A stretch of DNA of 64,000 bases from Thalassotalea eurytherma (GCF_030161415.1 NZ_BSSU01000007.1:1-64000); one strand, 5' to 3'. Positions 36,077 through 45,917 are shown, numbered from the stretch's first letter. The notes: generated by a model from the letters alone, not told the origin. Made by a program: numbers and translations.

Positions 36077-37312
36077 CTATTTCTCCGACGATGCTTGTTT
36101 TGATAATGCTGCAATACGGCTTGATAAACTGTATAAACGAATGAAACCCTCTGCGTGTTTTTGATCATAAACGTCATCTTCACCGAAGGTGGCAAACGCC
36201 TCAGAATATAAACTGTTCGGTGATTGACGTTGAGTAACCGTTGCTTGACCTTTATATAACTGCACAACGACATCACCTGTCACATCTTGTGCTAACGATT
36301 CAGCCGCAGCAAGTTGTGCTTTGGCCAAAGGTGTAAACCAACGACCATCGTAAATGACATGTGAAAACTCTAAACCAACCGACTCTCTAAACTTCAGAGA
36401 TTCTTTATCTAAAATTAAGCTTTCAAGCCCTTTATATGCTGCCATAAGCACCGTACCACCTGGTGTTTCGTAACAGCCTCTTGATTTCATACCAACAAGA
36501 CGATTTTCAACAATGTCGATACGGCCAACACCTTGTGCTGCCGCTTTATCGTTTAAATACATGAGCGCTTCAAATGGTGATAATGCTTTATCATCAACTT
36601 TAGTCAGCTGACCTTCTTCAAAACTTAAAGTGACGTAGTCTGGTGTGTTTGGTGCATCCAGTGGATCAACTGTCATTGTCCAAACTTCTTTAGATGGCTG
36701 GCACCACGGATCTTCTAATTCCCCGCCTTCATGTGAAATATGCCAAGCATTAGCGTCACGTGAGTAAATTTTAGTTAACGATGCGGCACAAGGAATATCA
36801 CGCTCAGCTAAATAATCGAGCAAATCTTCACGCGATACCATATCCCACTCACGCCACGGGGCTATCACTTGTAAATCTGGAGCAAGTGCGGCGAAACATG
36901 CTTCAAAGCGCACTTGGTCGTTACCCTTACCAGTACAACCATGACAAAGGGCATCAGCGCCCACTTTACGTGCTACTTCAACATGTGCTTTAGCGATAAC
37001 AGGACGTGCCATCGACGTACCAAGTAAGTATTGGCCTTCATAAACCGCACCGGTTTTAATTATTGGGTAGATATACTCACCAGTAAAGGCTTCTTTGAGG
37101 TCAACCACATGACACTCGCTAGCGCCTGATGCGATAGCTTTTTCTTCAATTCCAGCCAACTCTTCTTCACCTTGGCCAACATCGGCACAAAATGCGATAA
37201 CTTCACAGCCATCATAGTTTTCTTTTAACCATGGAATGATTGCTGAAGTATCTAATCCACCGGAATAAGCTAATACGACTTTCTTTACTTTTTTATTTGT
37301 TGATAACGCCAT
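36077..37312 (-). CDS. argG: argininosuccinate synthase
   Basis: Cytoplasmic ligase of 411 residues joining citrulline and aspartate with ATP. The PP-loop [15 protein letters not shown] is at about 14-28. [39 protein letters not shown] and [14 protein letters not shown] are the family signatures. It is of the roughly 400-residue type rather than the longer E. coli type. It sits between argF (53-base gap) and argH(A) (two-base gap). Confidence 0.98.
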   Translation of the reverse strand: MALSTNKKVKKVVLAYSGGLDTSAIIPWLKENYDGCEVIAFCADVGQGEEELAGIEEKAIASGASECHVVDLKEAFTGEYIYPIIKTGAVYEGQYLLGTSMARPVIAKAHVEVARKVGADALCHGCTGKGNDQVRFEACFAALAPDLQVIAPWREWDMVSREDLLDYLAERDIPCAASLTKIYSRDANAWHISHEGGELEDPWCQPSKEVWTMTVDPLDAPNTPDYVTLSFEEGQLTKVDDKALSPFEALMYLNDKAAAQGVGRIDIVENRLVGMKSRGCYETPGGTVLMAAYKGLESLILDKESLKFRESVGLEFSHVIYDGRWFTPLAKAQLAAAESLAQDVTGDVVVQLYKGQATVTQRQSPNSLYSEAFATFGEDDVYDQKHAEGFIRLYSLSSRIAALSKQASSEK

Positions 37313-37365
37313 TTTCGTCTACCTAAATTCTGTTCACATCTTTAAATTAATTGCTTAATAAGTCG

Positions 37366-38289
37366 CTATGATGACGACTCACTAAATAACGTAACTAGCA
37401 CAGCATTTTGTGCCCACATTCTGTTTTCTGCCTGCTGAGTCGCAAGTGAGTAGTCACTATCAAACAACGCTTCGGTAATTTCATGGCCAAGATGTGCCGG
37501 CTGACAATGCATAACAAACTTAGCACCTGTAGTTTTCACCATCTCGTGATTGACTTGAAATGGGGCAAATTTTTCGAGGGTTTTTGCCCCTTTTGACTCA
37601 TCGCCCATCGACACCCAAGTGTCAGTATAGATGACATCTTGTTCACCAATATCTTGGGCATTATTGACTAAACGAATTGTTGCTCCTGACTCTTTCGCAA
37701 GTGCTAATGCTTGGCTATATATATGCGCTTCACCAGAAAAACCCATTGGGCTAACAAGTGTAAAGTCGATACCAAGAACGGCTGCCGTCAACATCAAAGA
37801 ATTAGAGACATTGTTGCCATCACCAACATAGGCAAGTTTCACATCACTTAAATCATCAAACTGTTCCGCTACCGTTAAGAAGTCAGCTAATGCCTGACAC
37901 GGGTGATACAAGTTGCATAACGCATTGATAACCGGAATATCAGCGTGTTCAGCAAGCTCCTGTAATACTTGATGCTCAAAGACCCGTGCAACAATTGCAT
38001 CAGACCAACACGCTAAATTTTTAGCAACATCAACAACACGTTCGCGTTCACCAAGTTGGCCATTTTGTTGACCGATATATAACGCGTGACCACCTAATTT
38101 TTGAATGCCAATATCAAAGCTAATATGTGTGCGCAATGAAGGCTTTTCGAATAACATAACAATTGATTTACCTGCCAGCGCTTGATTGAAATTCGCAGGA
38201 TTTTGTTTTATTTGCTTAGCCAATTTAATTAACGACAAAACCTGTGCTTTTGTCTGCAAATCATCAGCTAAAAAATGAGAAAACGACAT
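37366..38289 (-). CDS. argF: ornithine carbamoyltransferase
   Basis: Transcarbamylase of 307 residues making citrulline from ornithine and carbamoyl phosphate. The carbamoyl-phosphate motif reads SLRTH where S-T-R-T-R is usual, HPCQALADF is intact, and the ornithine loop DTWVSMGDES is intact. The catalytic-Cys motif is HCQPAHLGHE where most enzymes have HCLP. The SMG loop argues for ornithine and against the acetyl- or succinyl-ornithine variants. It is slightly shorter than E. coli ArgF (334). It lies 49 bases downstream of argB. Confidence 0.95.
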   Translation of the reverse strand: MSFSHFLADDLQTKAQVLSLIKLAKQIKQNPANFNQALAGKSIVMLFEKPSLRTHISFDIGIQKLGGHALYIGQQNGQLGERERVVDVAKNLACWSDAIVARVFEHQVLQELAEHADIPVINALCNLYHPCQALADFLTVAEQFDDLSDVKLAYVGDGNNVSNSLMLTAAVLGIDFTLVSPMGFSGEAHIYSQALALAKESGATIRLVNNAQDIGEQDVIYTDTWVSMGDESKGAKTLEKFAPFQVNHEMVKTTGAKFVMHCQPAHLGHEITEALFDSDYSLATQQAENRMWAQNAVLVTLFSESSS

Positions 38290-38338
38290 TGTACTTCCTT
38301 AAAAATACCTATTTAAAACGAAATTTGTTTGGGTTTGG

Positions 38339-39112
38339 TTAACAAGAAGGCTGAATTTTTGTGCCAACTGATTGACCTGCAACGAGCGATAAAATTTGCT
38401 CGGGCGATTGCCAACTAGCAACCGCGATACTTCGTCGTAAATGATTTGCCGCTTCAAACGCAGCGTTTACTTTAGCGGTCATGCCACCAGCAATAACACC
38501 ATCAGCAATGAGCTGTTGCGCTTGAGATTGATTTAATTGAGAAAGATATTCACCATCGGCACCTTTGACACCGTTTACATCCGTCAACAGTAGCAGCTGC
38601 GCATTAAGCAATTGGCAAATAACGACCGCTGCATCGTCTGCATTTACATTAAGCAATTGGCCATCTGGTAGTGCACCGATAGAGGATATTATTGGTAAAC
38701 ACCCAGATTTTAATAAGGTATCTAATAACTGACTTGAGTTGGCACTGACTTGCCCGACAGCTTCAAGCTTTTCATCAGCCAACTGACACGTAGTCATCGC
38801 ACCATCGGCCAAAGAGAGACCAACGGCTAGTAATTGCTTTTTATTAGCAGTGGCGACTAAGGTTTTATTAACATAGCCAGCTAAAGCTCCACTAATTACG
38901 GGTATTTGGTGCCTTGGCGTTACACGCAAGCCATCTATTTTTTTCGTGCTATAACCAGCCTGACATAACATGTTGTCAACCACATACCCGCCACCGTGAA
39001 CCAAAACAATGTGTTGATTTTCTGCTTGTTTAATCACATTAAACAACGACGACAACGCTTCCTCTTTCGTAAGAATAGCACCGCCAACTTTAATCACTAG
39101 GGGTTGTTTCAT
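38339..39112 (-). CDS. argB: acetylglutamate kinase
   Basis: Amino-acid kinase of 257 residues phosphorylating N-acetylglutamate. KVGGAIL is at about 8-14, VHGGGYVVD at about 39-47, NVNADDAAVVICQLL at about 154-168 and LLLLTDVNGVKGADG at about 173-187. It is the short E. coli-like form without the N-terminal helix of arginine-inhibited kinases, which fits a pathway controlled at acetylglutamate synthase. It overlaps argC by 4 bp. Confidence 0.97.
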   Translation of the reverse strand: MKQPLVIKVGGAILTKEEALSSLFNVIKQAENQHIVLVHGGGYVVDNMLCQAGYSTKKIDGLRVTPRHQIPVISGALAGYVNKTLVATANKKQLLAVGLSLADGAMTTCQLADEKLEAVGQVSANSSQLLDTLLKSGCLPIISSIGALPDGQLLNVNADDAAVVICQLLNAQLLLLTDVNGVKGADGEYLSQLNQSQAQQLIADGVIAGGMTAKVNAAFEAANHLRRSIAVASWQSPEQILSLVAGQSVGTKIQPSC

Positions 39113-40161
39113 GACAGACTTCCTATATTAGATAAACTCACTGTATTGGGTACTAAGTATTCAGTTGATGACCATCCATAACTTAAATTAAAGCACTGAA
39201 CCGCTTGTGCAGCCGCGCCTTTAAGCAAATTGTCAATCGCACAGCTAACTACAGCTACCTGCTTTTCTTCATCTACTTCAAAATAAACATCGGCAAACGG
39301 CGTATGAGCAACATGATCAATTTGGGGCCATGACTGCTTAATACGTACAATGGGTTGGTCTTGATAAGCATTTTCAAATGCTTGAGTAACATCACTTTTA
39401 TTAACGCCATTTTTTAATGACAAGGTAACGGTTGCTAATAACCCTCGTTTAAATGGTGCTAAGTGAGGATTAAAGATTACTTGTGCGCCAGCTTCTTGGG
39501 AAATTTCAGGCTGATGACGGTGAGCTAAAATATTATACGGCTTGAGACTTACTTCGTTAAAGCTAGTTGCTAGGTTCGCATTTCGACCGGCACCACTTAC
39601 ACCGCTAATACCATTGATAACAATAAGTTGATTTTCATCGACTAATTGATTTGTCATAAGTGGCTTAATAGCTAATAGACTAGCCGTAGGGTAACAGCCT
39701 GGCACAGCAACTAATTTTGCTTTGGCAATGGCTTCAGGGTGCCATTCAGCTAAGCCATACTGAGCATCTGAGACAGCACTTGGGTATTGGTGATCAAAAC
39801 CATAATATGTAGGATAATCATCAAGCGATTTAAGACGAAAACCACCTGATAAATCGAACACTTTAACGCCTTTTTCAACGAACTTTGATGCCCACTGTGC
39901 ACTAAATTCATGTGGCGTTGCAAAAAAAACAGCGTCTAATTGACTCCCAAAGGTCTCGAACCATTGAGTAGAAAAAGTGAGCAGAGGTACATCTATAACC
40001 CCCTGCCAGCGAGCATGTAAGTCCGCAAAGTTCTTTCCGTTGGAAGTACTGTTTTCCGATATGACTAAGTGTTCTATCGAAACTTTTGAATGCTGAGCTA
40101 ATAATCCAGCTAACTCAGCGCCGACATAACCACTGGCACCGATAATTGCGACCTTCTTCAT
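39109..40161 (-). CDS. argC: N-acetyl-gamma-glutamyl-phosphate reductase
   Basis: NADPH-dependent reductase of 350 residues. The Rossmann motif IIGASGYVGAELAGLL opens the protein, the catalytic Cys lies in AVPGCYPTASLLAIKPL (about residue 156), and HRHQPEISQEAG holds the base His. It is first gene of argCBFGH(A). Upstream are two ARG-box-like sites. In many relatives argE is divergent from argC; here that place holds an unrelated minus-strand gene instead. Confidence 0.97.
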   Translation of the reverse strand: MKKVAIIGASGYVGAELAGLLAQHSKVSIEHLVISENSTSNGKNFADLHARWQGVIDVPLLTFSTQWFETFGSQLDAVFFATPHEFSAQWASKFVEKGVKVFDLSGGFRLKSLDDYPTYYGFDHQYPSAVSDAQYGLAEWHPEAIAKAKLVAVPGCYPTASLLAIKPLMTNQLVDENQLIVINGISGVSGAGRNANLATSFNEVSLKPYNILAHRHQPEISQEAGAQVIFNPHLAPFKRGLLATVTLSLKNGVNKSDVTQAFENAYQDQPIVRIKQSWPQIDHVAHTPFADVYFEVDEEKQVAVVSCAIDNLLKGAAAQAVQCFNLSYGWSSTEYLVPNTVSLSNIGSLS

Positions 40162-40174
40162 GGCAAAACCCTAA

Positions 40175-40249
40175 AATGCAAATTTATTCACTAAAACAAT
40201 AATTGACGATATAAAAACCATGTTATGAAATTGAGTAAAAATTCATAAC
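40175..40249 (-). promoter_or_regulatory. candidate ARG boxes (ArgR operator) upstream of argC
   Basis: The ArgR consensus is TGAATNNNNATTCA. TGAGTAAAAATTCA (40232-40245) has one mismatch and TGCAAATTTATTCA (40177-40190) two. The first lies inside a wider perfect inverted repeat GTTATGAA...TTCATAAC (40222-40249). The spacing of the two sites is wider than the usual tandem 3-bp gap, so only the first may be functional. Confidence 0.5.
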
Positions 40250-40358
40250 TAATTAAGGTATTAAAGCTTATCGTCGTAATTTCAGAGAAAACATTTCAAA
40301 CACCTAAAGATATGGCTATGTAACAATTAGGGTAAACCTTAACAAGAGAAAAATATAA

Positions 40359-40375
40359 ATGCAATAAAATTGCAT
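40359..40375 (-). terminator. weak AT-rich hairpin after the HD-GYP-like gene
   Basis: ATGCAAT / ATTGCAT, 7-bp stem with an AAA loop, followed on the minus strand by TTATATTTTTC. Low GC makes it a weak terminator at best; it lies 28 bases past the stop. Confidence 0.4.
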
Positions 40376-40402
40376 AATTATTTATAAGGGAGTTTCTTTT
40401 GA

Positions 40403-41893
40403 TTATCGCTCTTGTTCGTAAACAGAACGATTCCATAGTTTTTGATGGTTTTTTATTGAGAAGTAGTCATTAGGGAGCCAGCATCGAGGTAAAACATCCA
40501 ACTCTCTGCGCTCTTCATAGTTGGACGAGATTACTTCTAAAATCTCAAGTAAACGTTTCTTACTAACACGAGCAAGACGTTTGGCAGTTTGAGTAAAGTG
40601 TAGGTTACTTGTTGTTTCAATAACCGTATTTTGACCATGACTTATAAAGGTTAAGCCACGAGTTGCTGGCCGACATATCGGTTCTTCGGGGTTTTCAGGG
40701 TACAAAGAACACACAATAGCATATTCGTAAGTATCCATATCATTGCCATCAGAGGCTTTAGGGATATACGTAACACCGTAACCTTGTGGAAACATGCCAA
40801 CCACTTTATAAAAGCTATCTACAACACGCTGGCTACAAGCACCTCTTTCGGCATTGGTATTTAATACGCTAAATACTTTAGGAATTACTTTATAGTTATA
40901 ACTATCTTTCGTTGATAGCACTATAGACGCATAAATTTGTGGGACTTTAAGCAAATTACCGATACTGTTTTGTGGATTAACACCGCGCTTAAGTAACTTT
41001 TTAACAAACATCAGTTTAGCTTTTTCGTCTTTAACGAAACGATCTCTATCTTCTTTAGAGTTACCAATATAGTTGAGTGTGCCAATGCCTTCATTGACAT
41101 ATTTCATCGTTTCTCTAAAGGAAACTTGCAAGAGTGCCTTACGCTGCTCAATGTCTAACGTTCGATAAGGATCTTCTTTACCATTTTTTCCGCATAATAT
41201 TTCACGTGCTTCTGGATGAAAGTTACCAATATCTTGTGCAAGCGCAGCTGATACCACGGCAACCTTTACCTGCTCACAAAAATACTTATGTGCTGCAGGA
41301 TTAATTTCTATGAAGTCCTGGTAGCGCTCTGCAGGAATGTCATTTAGGTATTGATTGATAAATTCGTCGTTAAGTTGCTCTTGTGTTAGTAAATCATCTA
41401 ATAGGCGTAGGCACAACACCGCCTTATACAAAGGCTTATGTTGTTCATTTTTTTCAGCAATTTTACTGCCTTCAGTTGGGCTAAGTAGTTGAATAGTACC
41501 TAAAACTAGTGACGATTTTCGAATGGTATCTTCAGCACTATCACCTTCGGTTAAACCAATGATTTCATGAACAATTTCCAAGAAGTGTCGATGCCTATCA
41601 AAACGCTCTGCAGAAAACTCTTGCTTAAATTCTTCAAGCTCAAGTTGGGCATGTTCTAAGGCAATTTGTCTATTTTTAACTTTACTGGTTTGTGCCACTT
41701 CTAACTTGGCTTTTTGCTCAATAATATTGCTTTCGAGTTCTCGTTGTCGTGTTTCTCTAGCTGGTTGTAACTCATAAAACTCAATAGCACGTTTCAAGAT
41801 CGAATCATCACTAGGTGCTAAACCATAAATTTTGTTTAGCAGCCCTTTGATTTGTGTTGTGATAATTAAATCTTGTAAAACTTTCTTTGCCAT
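40403..41893 (-). CDS. unknown protein resembling a degenerate HD-GYP domain
   Basis: Cytoplasmic protein of 496 residues with no signal or membrane segment. Residues 45-95 are a charged coiled coil. From about 195 the pattern recalls HD-GYP phosphodiesterases: AALAQDIGNFHPEAREIL (about 216-233) sits where ALLHDIGK...IL is expected, and VFSVLNTNAERG...VVDSFYKVVGMFPQGYGV (about 340-374) matches the C-terminal D-x-F-D-A-L...vG.yP.G.. segment. The metal-binding His-Asp pair reads Gln-Asp, and no HHE or GYP motif is seen, so c-di-GMP hydrolysis is unlikely. Family is an inference from pattern. Neighbours are argC and metL, neither related. Confidence 0.55.
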   Translation of the reverse strand: MAKKVLQDLIITTQIKGLLNKIYGLAPSDDSILKRAIEFYELQPARETRQRELESNIIEQKAKLEVAQTSKVKNRQIALEHAQLELEEFKQEFSAERFDRHRHFLEIVHEIIGLTEGDSAEDTIRKSSLVLGTIQLLSPTEGSKIAEKNEQHKPLYKAVLCLRLLDDLLTQEQLNDEFINQYLNDIPAERYQDFIEINPAAHKYFCEQVKVAVVSAALAQDIGNFHPEAREILCGKNGKEDPYRTLDIEQRKALLQVSFRETMKYVNEGIGTLNYIGNSKEDRDRFVKDEKAKLMFVKKLLKRGVNPQNSIGNLLKVPQIYASIVLSTKDSYNYKVIPKVFSVLNTNAERGACSQRVVDSFYKVVGMFPQGYGVTYIPKASDGNDMDTYEYAIVCSLYPENPEEPICRPATRGLTFISHGQNTVIETTSNLHFTQTAKRLARVSKKRLLEILEVISSNYEERRELDVLPRCWLPNDYFSIKNHQKLWNRSVYEQER

Positions 41894-42214
41894 TTAGTTC
41901 GTCAACTAGCCTAAATTTTTGAAAATATACAAAAATGCTAGTTAATAAACGAAACAATCACAAGCAAAATTAATGATATTTTACACCTTGTTACGTGAGT
42001 GTTTTAATAATTGACGGAATAGCGAATTATTTGTTAACCCGTTTTTCGCCTCAAAAGCCTAATAAAGTACAAATAATACGGGTTACCGATATGAACGTTA
42101 GAAGTTAGCGGTGCTAACTGCGCTGCATTTGAAAGAAAGAACTAAAAAATCCAGTATTAACCATGTCGTTAATACTGAATTTAAAGACTCTATTTGCGTT
42201 AGCGCATGAGTAAC
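41894..42214. other. 321-bp gap between metL and the HD-GYP-like gene
   Basis: Non-coding and AT-rich. It holds the metL terminator (42144-42177) and, near 41904-41943, a perfect inverted repeat AACTAGC...GCTAGTT with arms 26 bases apart, just upstream of the HD-GYP-like start. The TATATT between the arms could be that gene's -10. No tRNA or ORF was recognised. Confidence 0.5.
42144..42177 (-). terminator. terminator after metBL
   Basis: CAGTATTAAC (42152-42161) pairs with GTTAATACTG (42168-42177), six-base loop. On the minus strand it is followed by ATTTTTT, giving a rho-independent end 38 bases past the metL stop. Confidence 0.88.
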
Positions 42215-44653
42215 TTATTCGTTTAACCCTTTAATTTTAACTTGATGCTGTTTAGTTGATAGTTGTTCACAGATCGCAACCAAATCAGAGTGTATGCCAC
42301 CTGCCGTAACATCTCTGCCTGCACCCGGTCCACGAATGATTAATGGGTTATCTTGATACCATTGGCTTTCAATTTTGAAAATATTATCGCAAGGATTTAA
42401 GCGAGCAAAAGCATCATCAGTATCAAGAAATGCCAATCCGACGTTAGCTTGATAGCCGTCTTCATTAATTTCAAATTTCGCGATATAACGCAAACATTTA
42501 CCTTCAGATTTGGCTTGTAATAATTGGTTTTCAAAGAGTTCATCAAGCAAATGTGATTGCTTAAGAAAATCTTGCGTTGATAACGAAACCAATTGTTCAG
42601 GTACCAAAGATTGGCATTCGATATCTTCCAAAGACAAAGTAAAGCCGGCTAATCGCGCTAAGATCAGTAATTTTCGCTGAACATCTCGGCCAGATAAGTC
42701 TTCACGAGGATCAGGCTCTGTTAACCCTTGTGATAAAGCATTCGTTAATAACTCAGAAAAAGGCACGCTGCCATCGTATTGTTCAAATAGCCAAGATAAA
42801 GTACCTGAAAAAATACCTGAAATAGCTTTGACTTCATCACCACTGCGTCGTAAGTCATTAATCGCAAAATTAATTGGTAAACCAGCACCTACCGTCGTAT
42901 TACCTAGCCAAACACTACCATTTTGCTCTGCTAATGCCGTTAAGCCATTGTAATACTCAGTAGAACTAGACGCTGCCCACTTATTCGCACCGATAACATG
43001 AATACCTTGTTGAAAGAATTCACGATATAGCAAACTAAACGTTTCACTTGGCGTAATGTCGACCACTATCAACTCATCATATGGGTGATTTTTAAGCCAG
43101 GTTAGTAATAAGGTTTCATCATAATCTTTTGCTTGTTTTTCAAATTGCAATAGTGCTTGTTTCGGGCTAATGCCATCTGTATTAATGAGCGCTTTTTTAG
43201 AGCTAAGCAAACCGACTAAGTGGACATTTTCCAATACGGATTGACGTTTAATTTGATTCGGTAGCAAGGATAGAAAGCGCTCACCAATATTACCCAAGCC
43301 AGCTACGACAACACCGATATGTTTAGCATCTTTTGTCATTTCATGATGCACAACATTGGTTAGCTCAGGACTACAACTATCAGGTAGCACGCTAATGATG
43401 CTGTGCTCTGAAGTAGAAGAAACAACATCAAGTGTTCTTGTGTTTTCTAATGCGCGTTTAAATCTGGCTTTAACATCACCTCTTTCAGCAACCTTATGGC
43501 CAACGACAGCAATGATTGCAACAGGTTTAAAGGTAACGTCTCCTACTTTGCTAGCAAACCATTGACTGACTGCTTTTTGCTGCTCTTGTTTGATTACCAT
43601 GAGTGCTTGCTTTTCATCAAAGCAAATAGGTGAGAATCGGGTAAATGCTTCAGGCTTTGACAACGCAGACAAATGCTCGCTACTCACTAACAACACGTCA
43701 TTGGAGTAGGTAACTGACAGTTCTTGTTTAGCTAAAAAGCCAAACTTGCCAATTTCGGTACCACTGATTTCACTATCAAATGAACTAGCAACATGTAAAT
43801 GCGTAGCATGCTCTTCTAGTGGTTTTAAGGTATTTACATGAAGCACAGGATTACCTAATCGACCAAGTTCTCGTGCTACTCCATTAGGTAAACGATGCAA
43901 TTTTCTAGCTGCAGGCACAACGCGCGGATCTGCACTATAAATACCGTCGACATCGGTCCATAACGTAACATTAGCAGCGCCAGTTAACGCTGCCATAATT
44001 GTTGCCGAATAATCAGAGCCATTGCGTCCTAATGTACAAGACTGCCCGTTAACGTCGCGCGCAATATAGCCCGTTGCAATGGTCAGTTGATGAGTTTGCT
44101 TAAGCTGATTGAATTGGTCGCGACTATAGTCATAATTAACTTGTGGCTCTTGCTCTGAGGCTATTTGAATAAAATCTCGCGAATCAAGCGCATGACTAGG
44201 ACAAATACGTTCATTAAGCACTGCTGATAATAAGCGTGCTGACCACACTTCACCAAAGGCTAAAATGTTATTGCGTTGCTGCTTGTAATCATTTGCGAGC
44301 CAATCTGATAGCTGTAAAAAATCATCACTTAGCTGTTTTGTTAAATAGCTACTATTTTGCTCGTTAAGCAGCTCAGCAATTAACCCTTTTAGCTGAAAAT
44401 GCAGGTTATTTAGCGCTTCAGTATAATCAACTTCGTCTTTTGCTAACTGGCATAGGTTGAAAAGTTGATCGGTGACACCACCGTTTGCTGAAACAACAAC
44501 AATATCGTTGATTTGGCAATGACGACAAATGATATCGATAACTCGCTCAATACACTCGCTATTAGCAAGGCTACTACCGCCAAACTTATGAACATTAATG
44601 GCTAATTTCCCAGTGTGGGTATTTGCGTGTTTAATTAAATTTTCTATGGTCAT
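42215..44653 (-). CDS. metL: bifunctional aspartate kinase II / homoserine dehydrogenase II
   Basis: Protein of 812 residues catalysing the first and third steps from aspartate to homoserine. The kinase domain opens with VHKFGGSSLAN (about 21-31) and has TLGRNGSDYSATIMAAL (about 207-223). The ACT-like linker spans about 300-455. The dehydrogenase half begins with the Rossmann VVAGLGNIGERFL near 455 and contains NKWAAS and TVGAGLPIN. It follows metB by 38 bases, as in E. coli metBL, and is under the divergent metB-metJ operator, so methionine repression is expected. Confidence 0.97.
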   Translation of the reverse strand: MTIENLIKHANTHTGKLAINVHKFGGSSLANSECIERVIDIICRHCQINDIVVVSANGGVTDQLFNLCQLAKDEVDYTEALNNLHFQLKGLIAELLNEQNSSYLTKQLSDDFLQLSDWLANDYKQQRNNILAFGEVWSARLLSAVLNERICPSHALDSRDFIQIASEQEPQVNYDYSRDQFNQLKQTHQLTIATGYIARDVNGQSCTLGRNGSDYSATIMAALTGAANVTLWTDVDGIYSADPRVVPAARKLHRLPNGVARELGRLGNPVLHVNTLKPLEEHATHLHVASSFDSEISGTEIGKFGFLAKQELSVTYSNDVLLVSSEHLSALSKPEAFTRFSPICFDEKQALMVIKQEQQKAVSQWFASKVGDVTFKPVAIIAVVGHKVAERGDVKARFKRALENTRTLDVVSSTSEHSIISVLPDSCSPELTNVVHHEMTKDAKHIGVVVAGLGNIGERFLSLLPNQIKRQSVLENVHLVGLLSSKKALINTDGISPKQALLQFEKQAKDYDETLLLTWLKNHPYDELIVVDITPSETFSLLYREFFQQGIHVIGANKWAASSSTEYYNGLTALAEQNGSVWLGNTTVGAGLPINFAINDLRRSGDEVKAISGIFSGTLSWLFEQYDGSVPFSELLTNALSQGLTEPDPREDLSGRDVQRKLLILARLAGFTLSLEDIECQSLVPEQLVSLSTQDFLKQSHLLDELFENQLLQAKSEGKCLRYIAKFEINEDGYQANVGLAFLDTDDAFARLNPCDNIFKIESQWYQDNPLIIRGPGAGRDVTAGGIHSDLVAICEQLSTKQHQVKIKGLNE

Positions 44654-44691
44654 TACTTATATCAACTAACAATCTGGGAATTCAAAACAAT

Positions 44692-45852
44692 TTACGGATT
44701 TTGGCTACACTGTAGGCCATGGGCTAAATCAGCAATAATATCATCAACATGTTCAATGCCGACAGAAATTCTTACCAATGACTGGCTAATACCTGCCGCT
44801 TTTTGTGCCTCAATATCCATGCCGGCATGCGTCATCGTAGATGGGTGGCTAATTAAGCTTTCAACACCCCCCAATGATTGGGCAAGCGTAAAGAGGGATA
44901 AGTTATCAAAAAGCGCTTTAACTGCTTCTACACCGCCCTTCACTTCGAAGCTCAACATAGCGCCAAAGCCATTTTGTTGTGTTTTAGCAAGTTGATGCTG
45001 TGGGTGGCCAGTTAAGCCTGGGAAATAGACTTGTTCGATTGCTTCATTGGCGTCTAAAAACTTAGCTACGGCAAGTGCGGTTGCTTGATGCTGTGCAATA
45101 CGCAATGGCAGTGTTTTAAGACCGCGAAGCGCCAAATAGCTATCAAAGGCTGATCCCGTAATACCTATACAGTTCGCCCACCAAGCAAGCTCTTCACCAA
45201 GCGCTGGATCTTTTGTCACAAGTACACCACCTACAATGTCACTATGACCATTTAGATATTTGGTTGTTGAGTGGAAAACAATATCTGCCCCCAACAACAA
45301 CGGCTTTTGTATAACAGGCGATAAGAAGGTGTTATCAACGGCAACTAAAGCCCCTGCTTGCTTAGCCTGTTCGCTAATTTTTTGAATATCAACAATCCTC
45401 AATAACGGATTGCTTGGTGTTTCAATCAATACTAGCTTAGGTTGAGATAACAATGCTTGTTCAAGTGCTGCGTCATCACTTTGATCAACGACAATAAGAT
45501 TAAAATTACCTTTTTTCGCTAGAAACGAAAATAATCGGTAGCTACCACCGTAACAGTCGTGAGGAATTACGACGCTATCACCAACGCTGACTAGCTGTAA
45601 TAACAAATGAACTGCAGACATACCTGTACTGGTAACAATGCCTGTAGAGCCTTCTTCTAGGTCAGCTACAGTTTGTCCAAATGTGGCACGTGTTGGGTTA
45701 CCAGTGCGCGAATAATCAAAGTCTCGCTTCTCATTAAAGCCTTTTAAAGCGTAGGTGCTAGACAAATGTATTGGTGCAACAACAGCACCATGGTGCTTGT
45801 CGATATTAATGCCACCGCGAGCTGCTTGCGTTTCAATATGTGGTTTGCGCAT
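44692..45852 (-). CDS. metB: cystathionine gamma-synthase
   Basis: PLP enzyme of 386 residues that joins O-succinylhomoserine (or acetyl-) and cysteine. Motifs: YSRTGNPTRATFGQTVADLE near 47, SGMSAV-type PLP phosphate site (TSTGMSAVHLLLQL), and the PLP lysine in FHSTTKYLNGHSDIVGGV around residue 198. The family also contains gamma-lyases. Pairing with metL and the Met boxes upstream supports synthase. Divergent from metJ. Confidence 0.95.
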   Translation of the reverse strand: MRKPHIETQAARGGINIDKHHGAVVAPIHLSSTYALKGFNEKRDFDYSRTGNPTRATFGQTVADLEEGSTGIVTSTGMSAVHLLLQLVSVGDSVVIPHDCYGGSYRLFSFLAKKGNFNLIVVDQSDDAALEQALLSQPKLVLIETPSNPLLRIVDIQKISEQAKQAGALVAVDNTFLSPVIQKPLLLGADIVFHSTTKYLNGHSDIVGGVLVTKDPALGEELAWWANCIGITGSAFDSYLALRGLKTLPLRIAQHQATALAVAKFLDANEAIEQVYFPGLTGHPQHQLAKTQQNGFGAMLSFEVKGGVEAVKALFDNLSLFTLAQSLGGVESLISHPSTMTHAGMDIEAQKAAGISQSLVRISVGIEHVDDIIADLAHGLQCSQNP

Positions 45853-45893
45853 CTTTTGTCCTGCAATAAAGTATCATAAAAAAATAGGCGTTT

Positions 45894-45917
45894 AGACGTC
45901 TATAACTCTAAACGTAT
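45894..45917 (-). promoter_or_regulatory. Met boxes (MetJ operator), metB side
   Basis: A perfect AGACGTCT Met box at 45894-45901 is followed without gap by ATAACTCT (5 of 8) and AAACGTAT (6 of 8), the tandem 8-bp array to which MetJ dimers bind cooperatively. It lies 42 bases upstream of the metB start. Confidence 0.9.
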
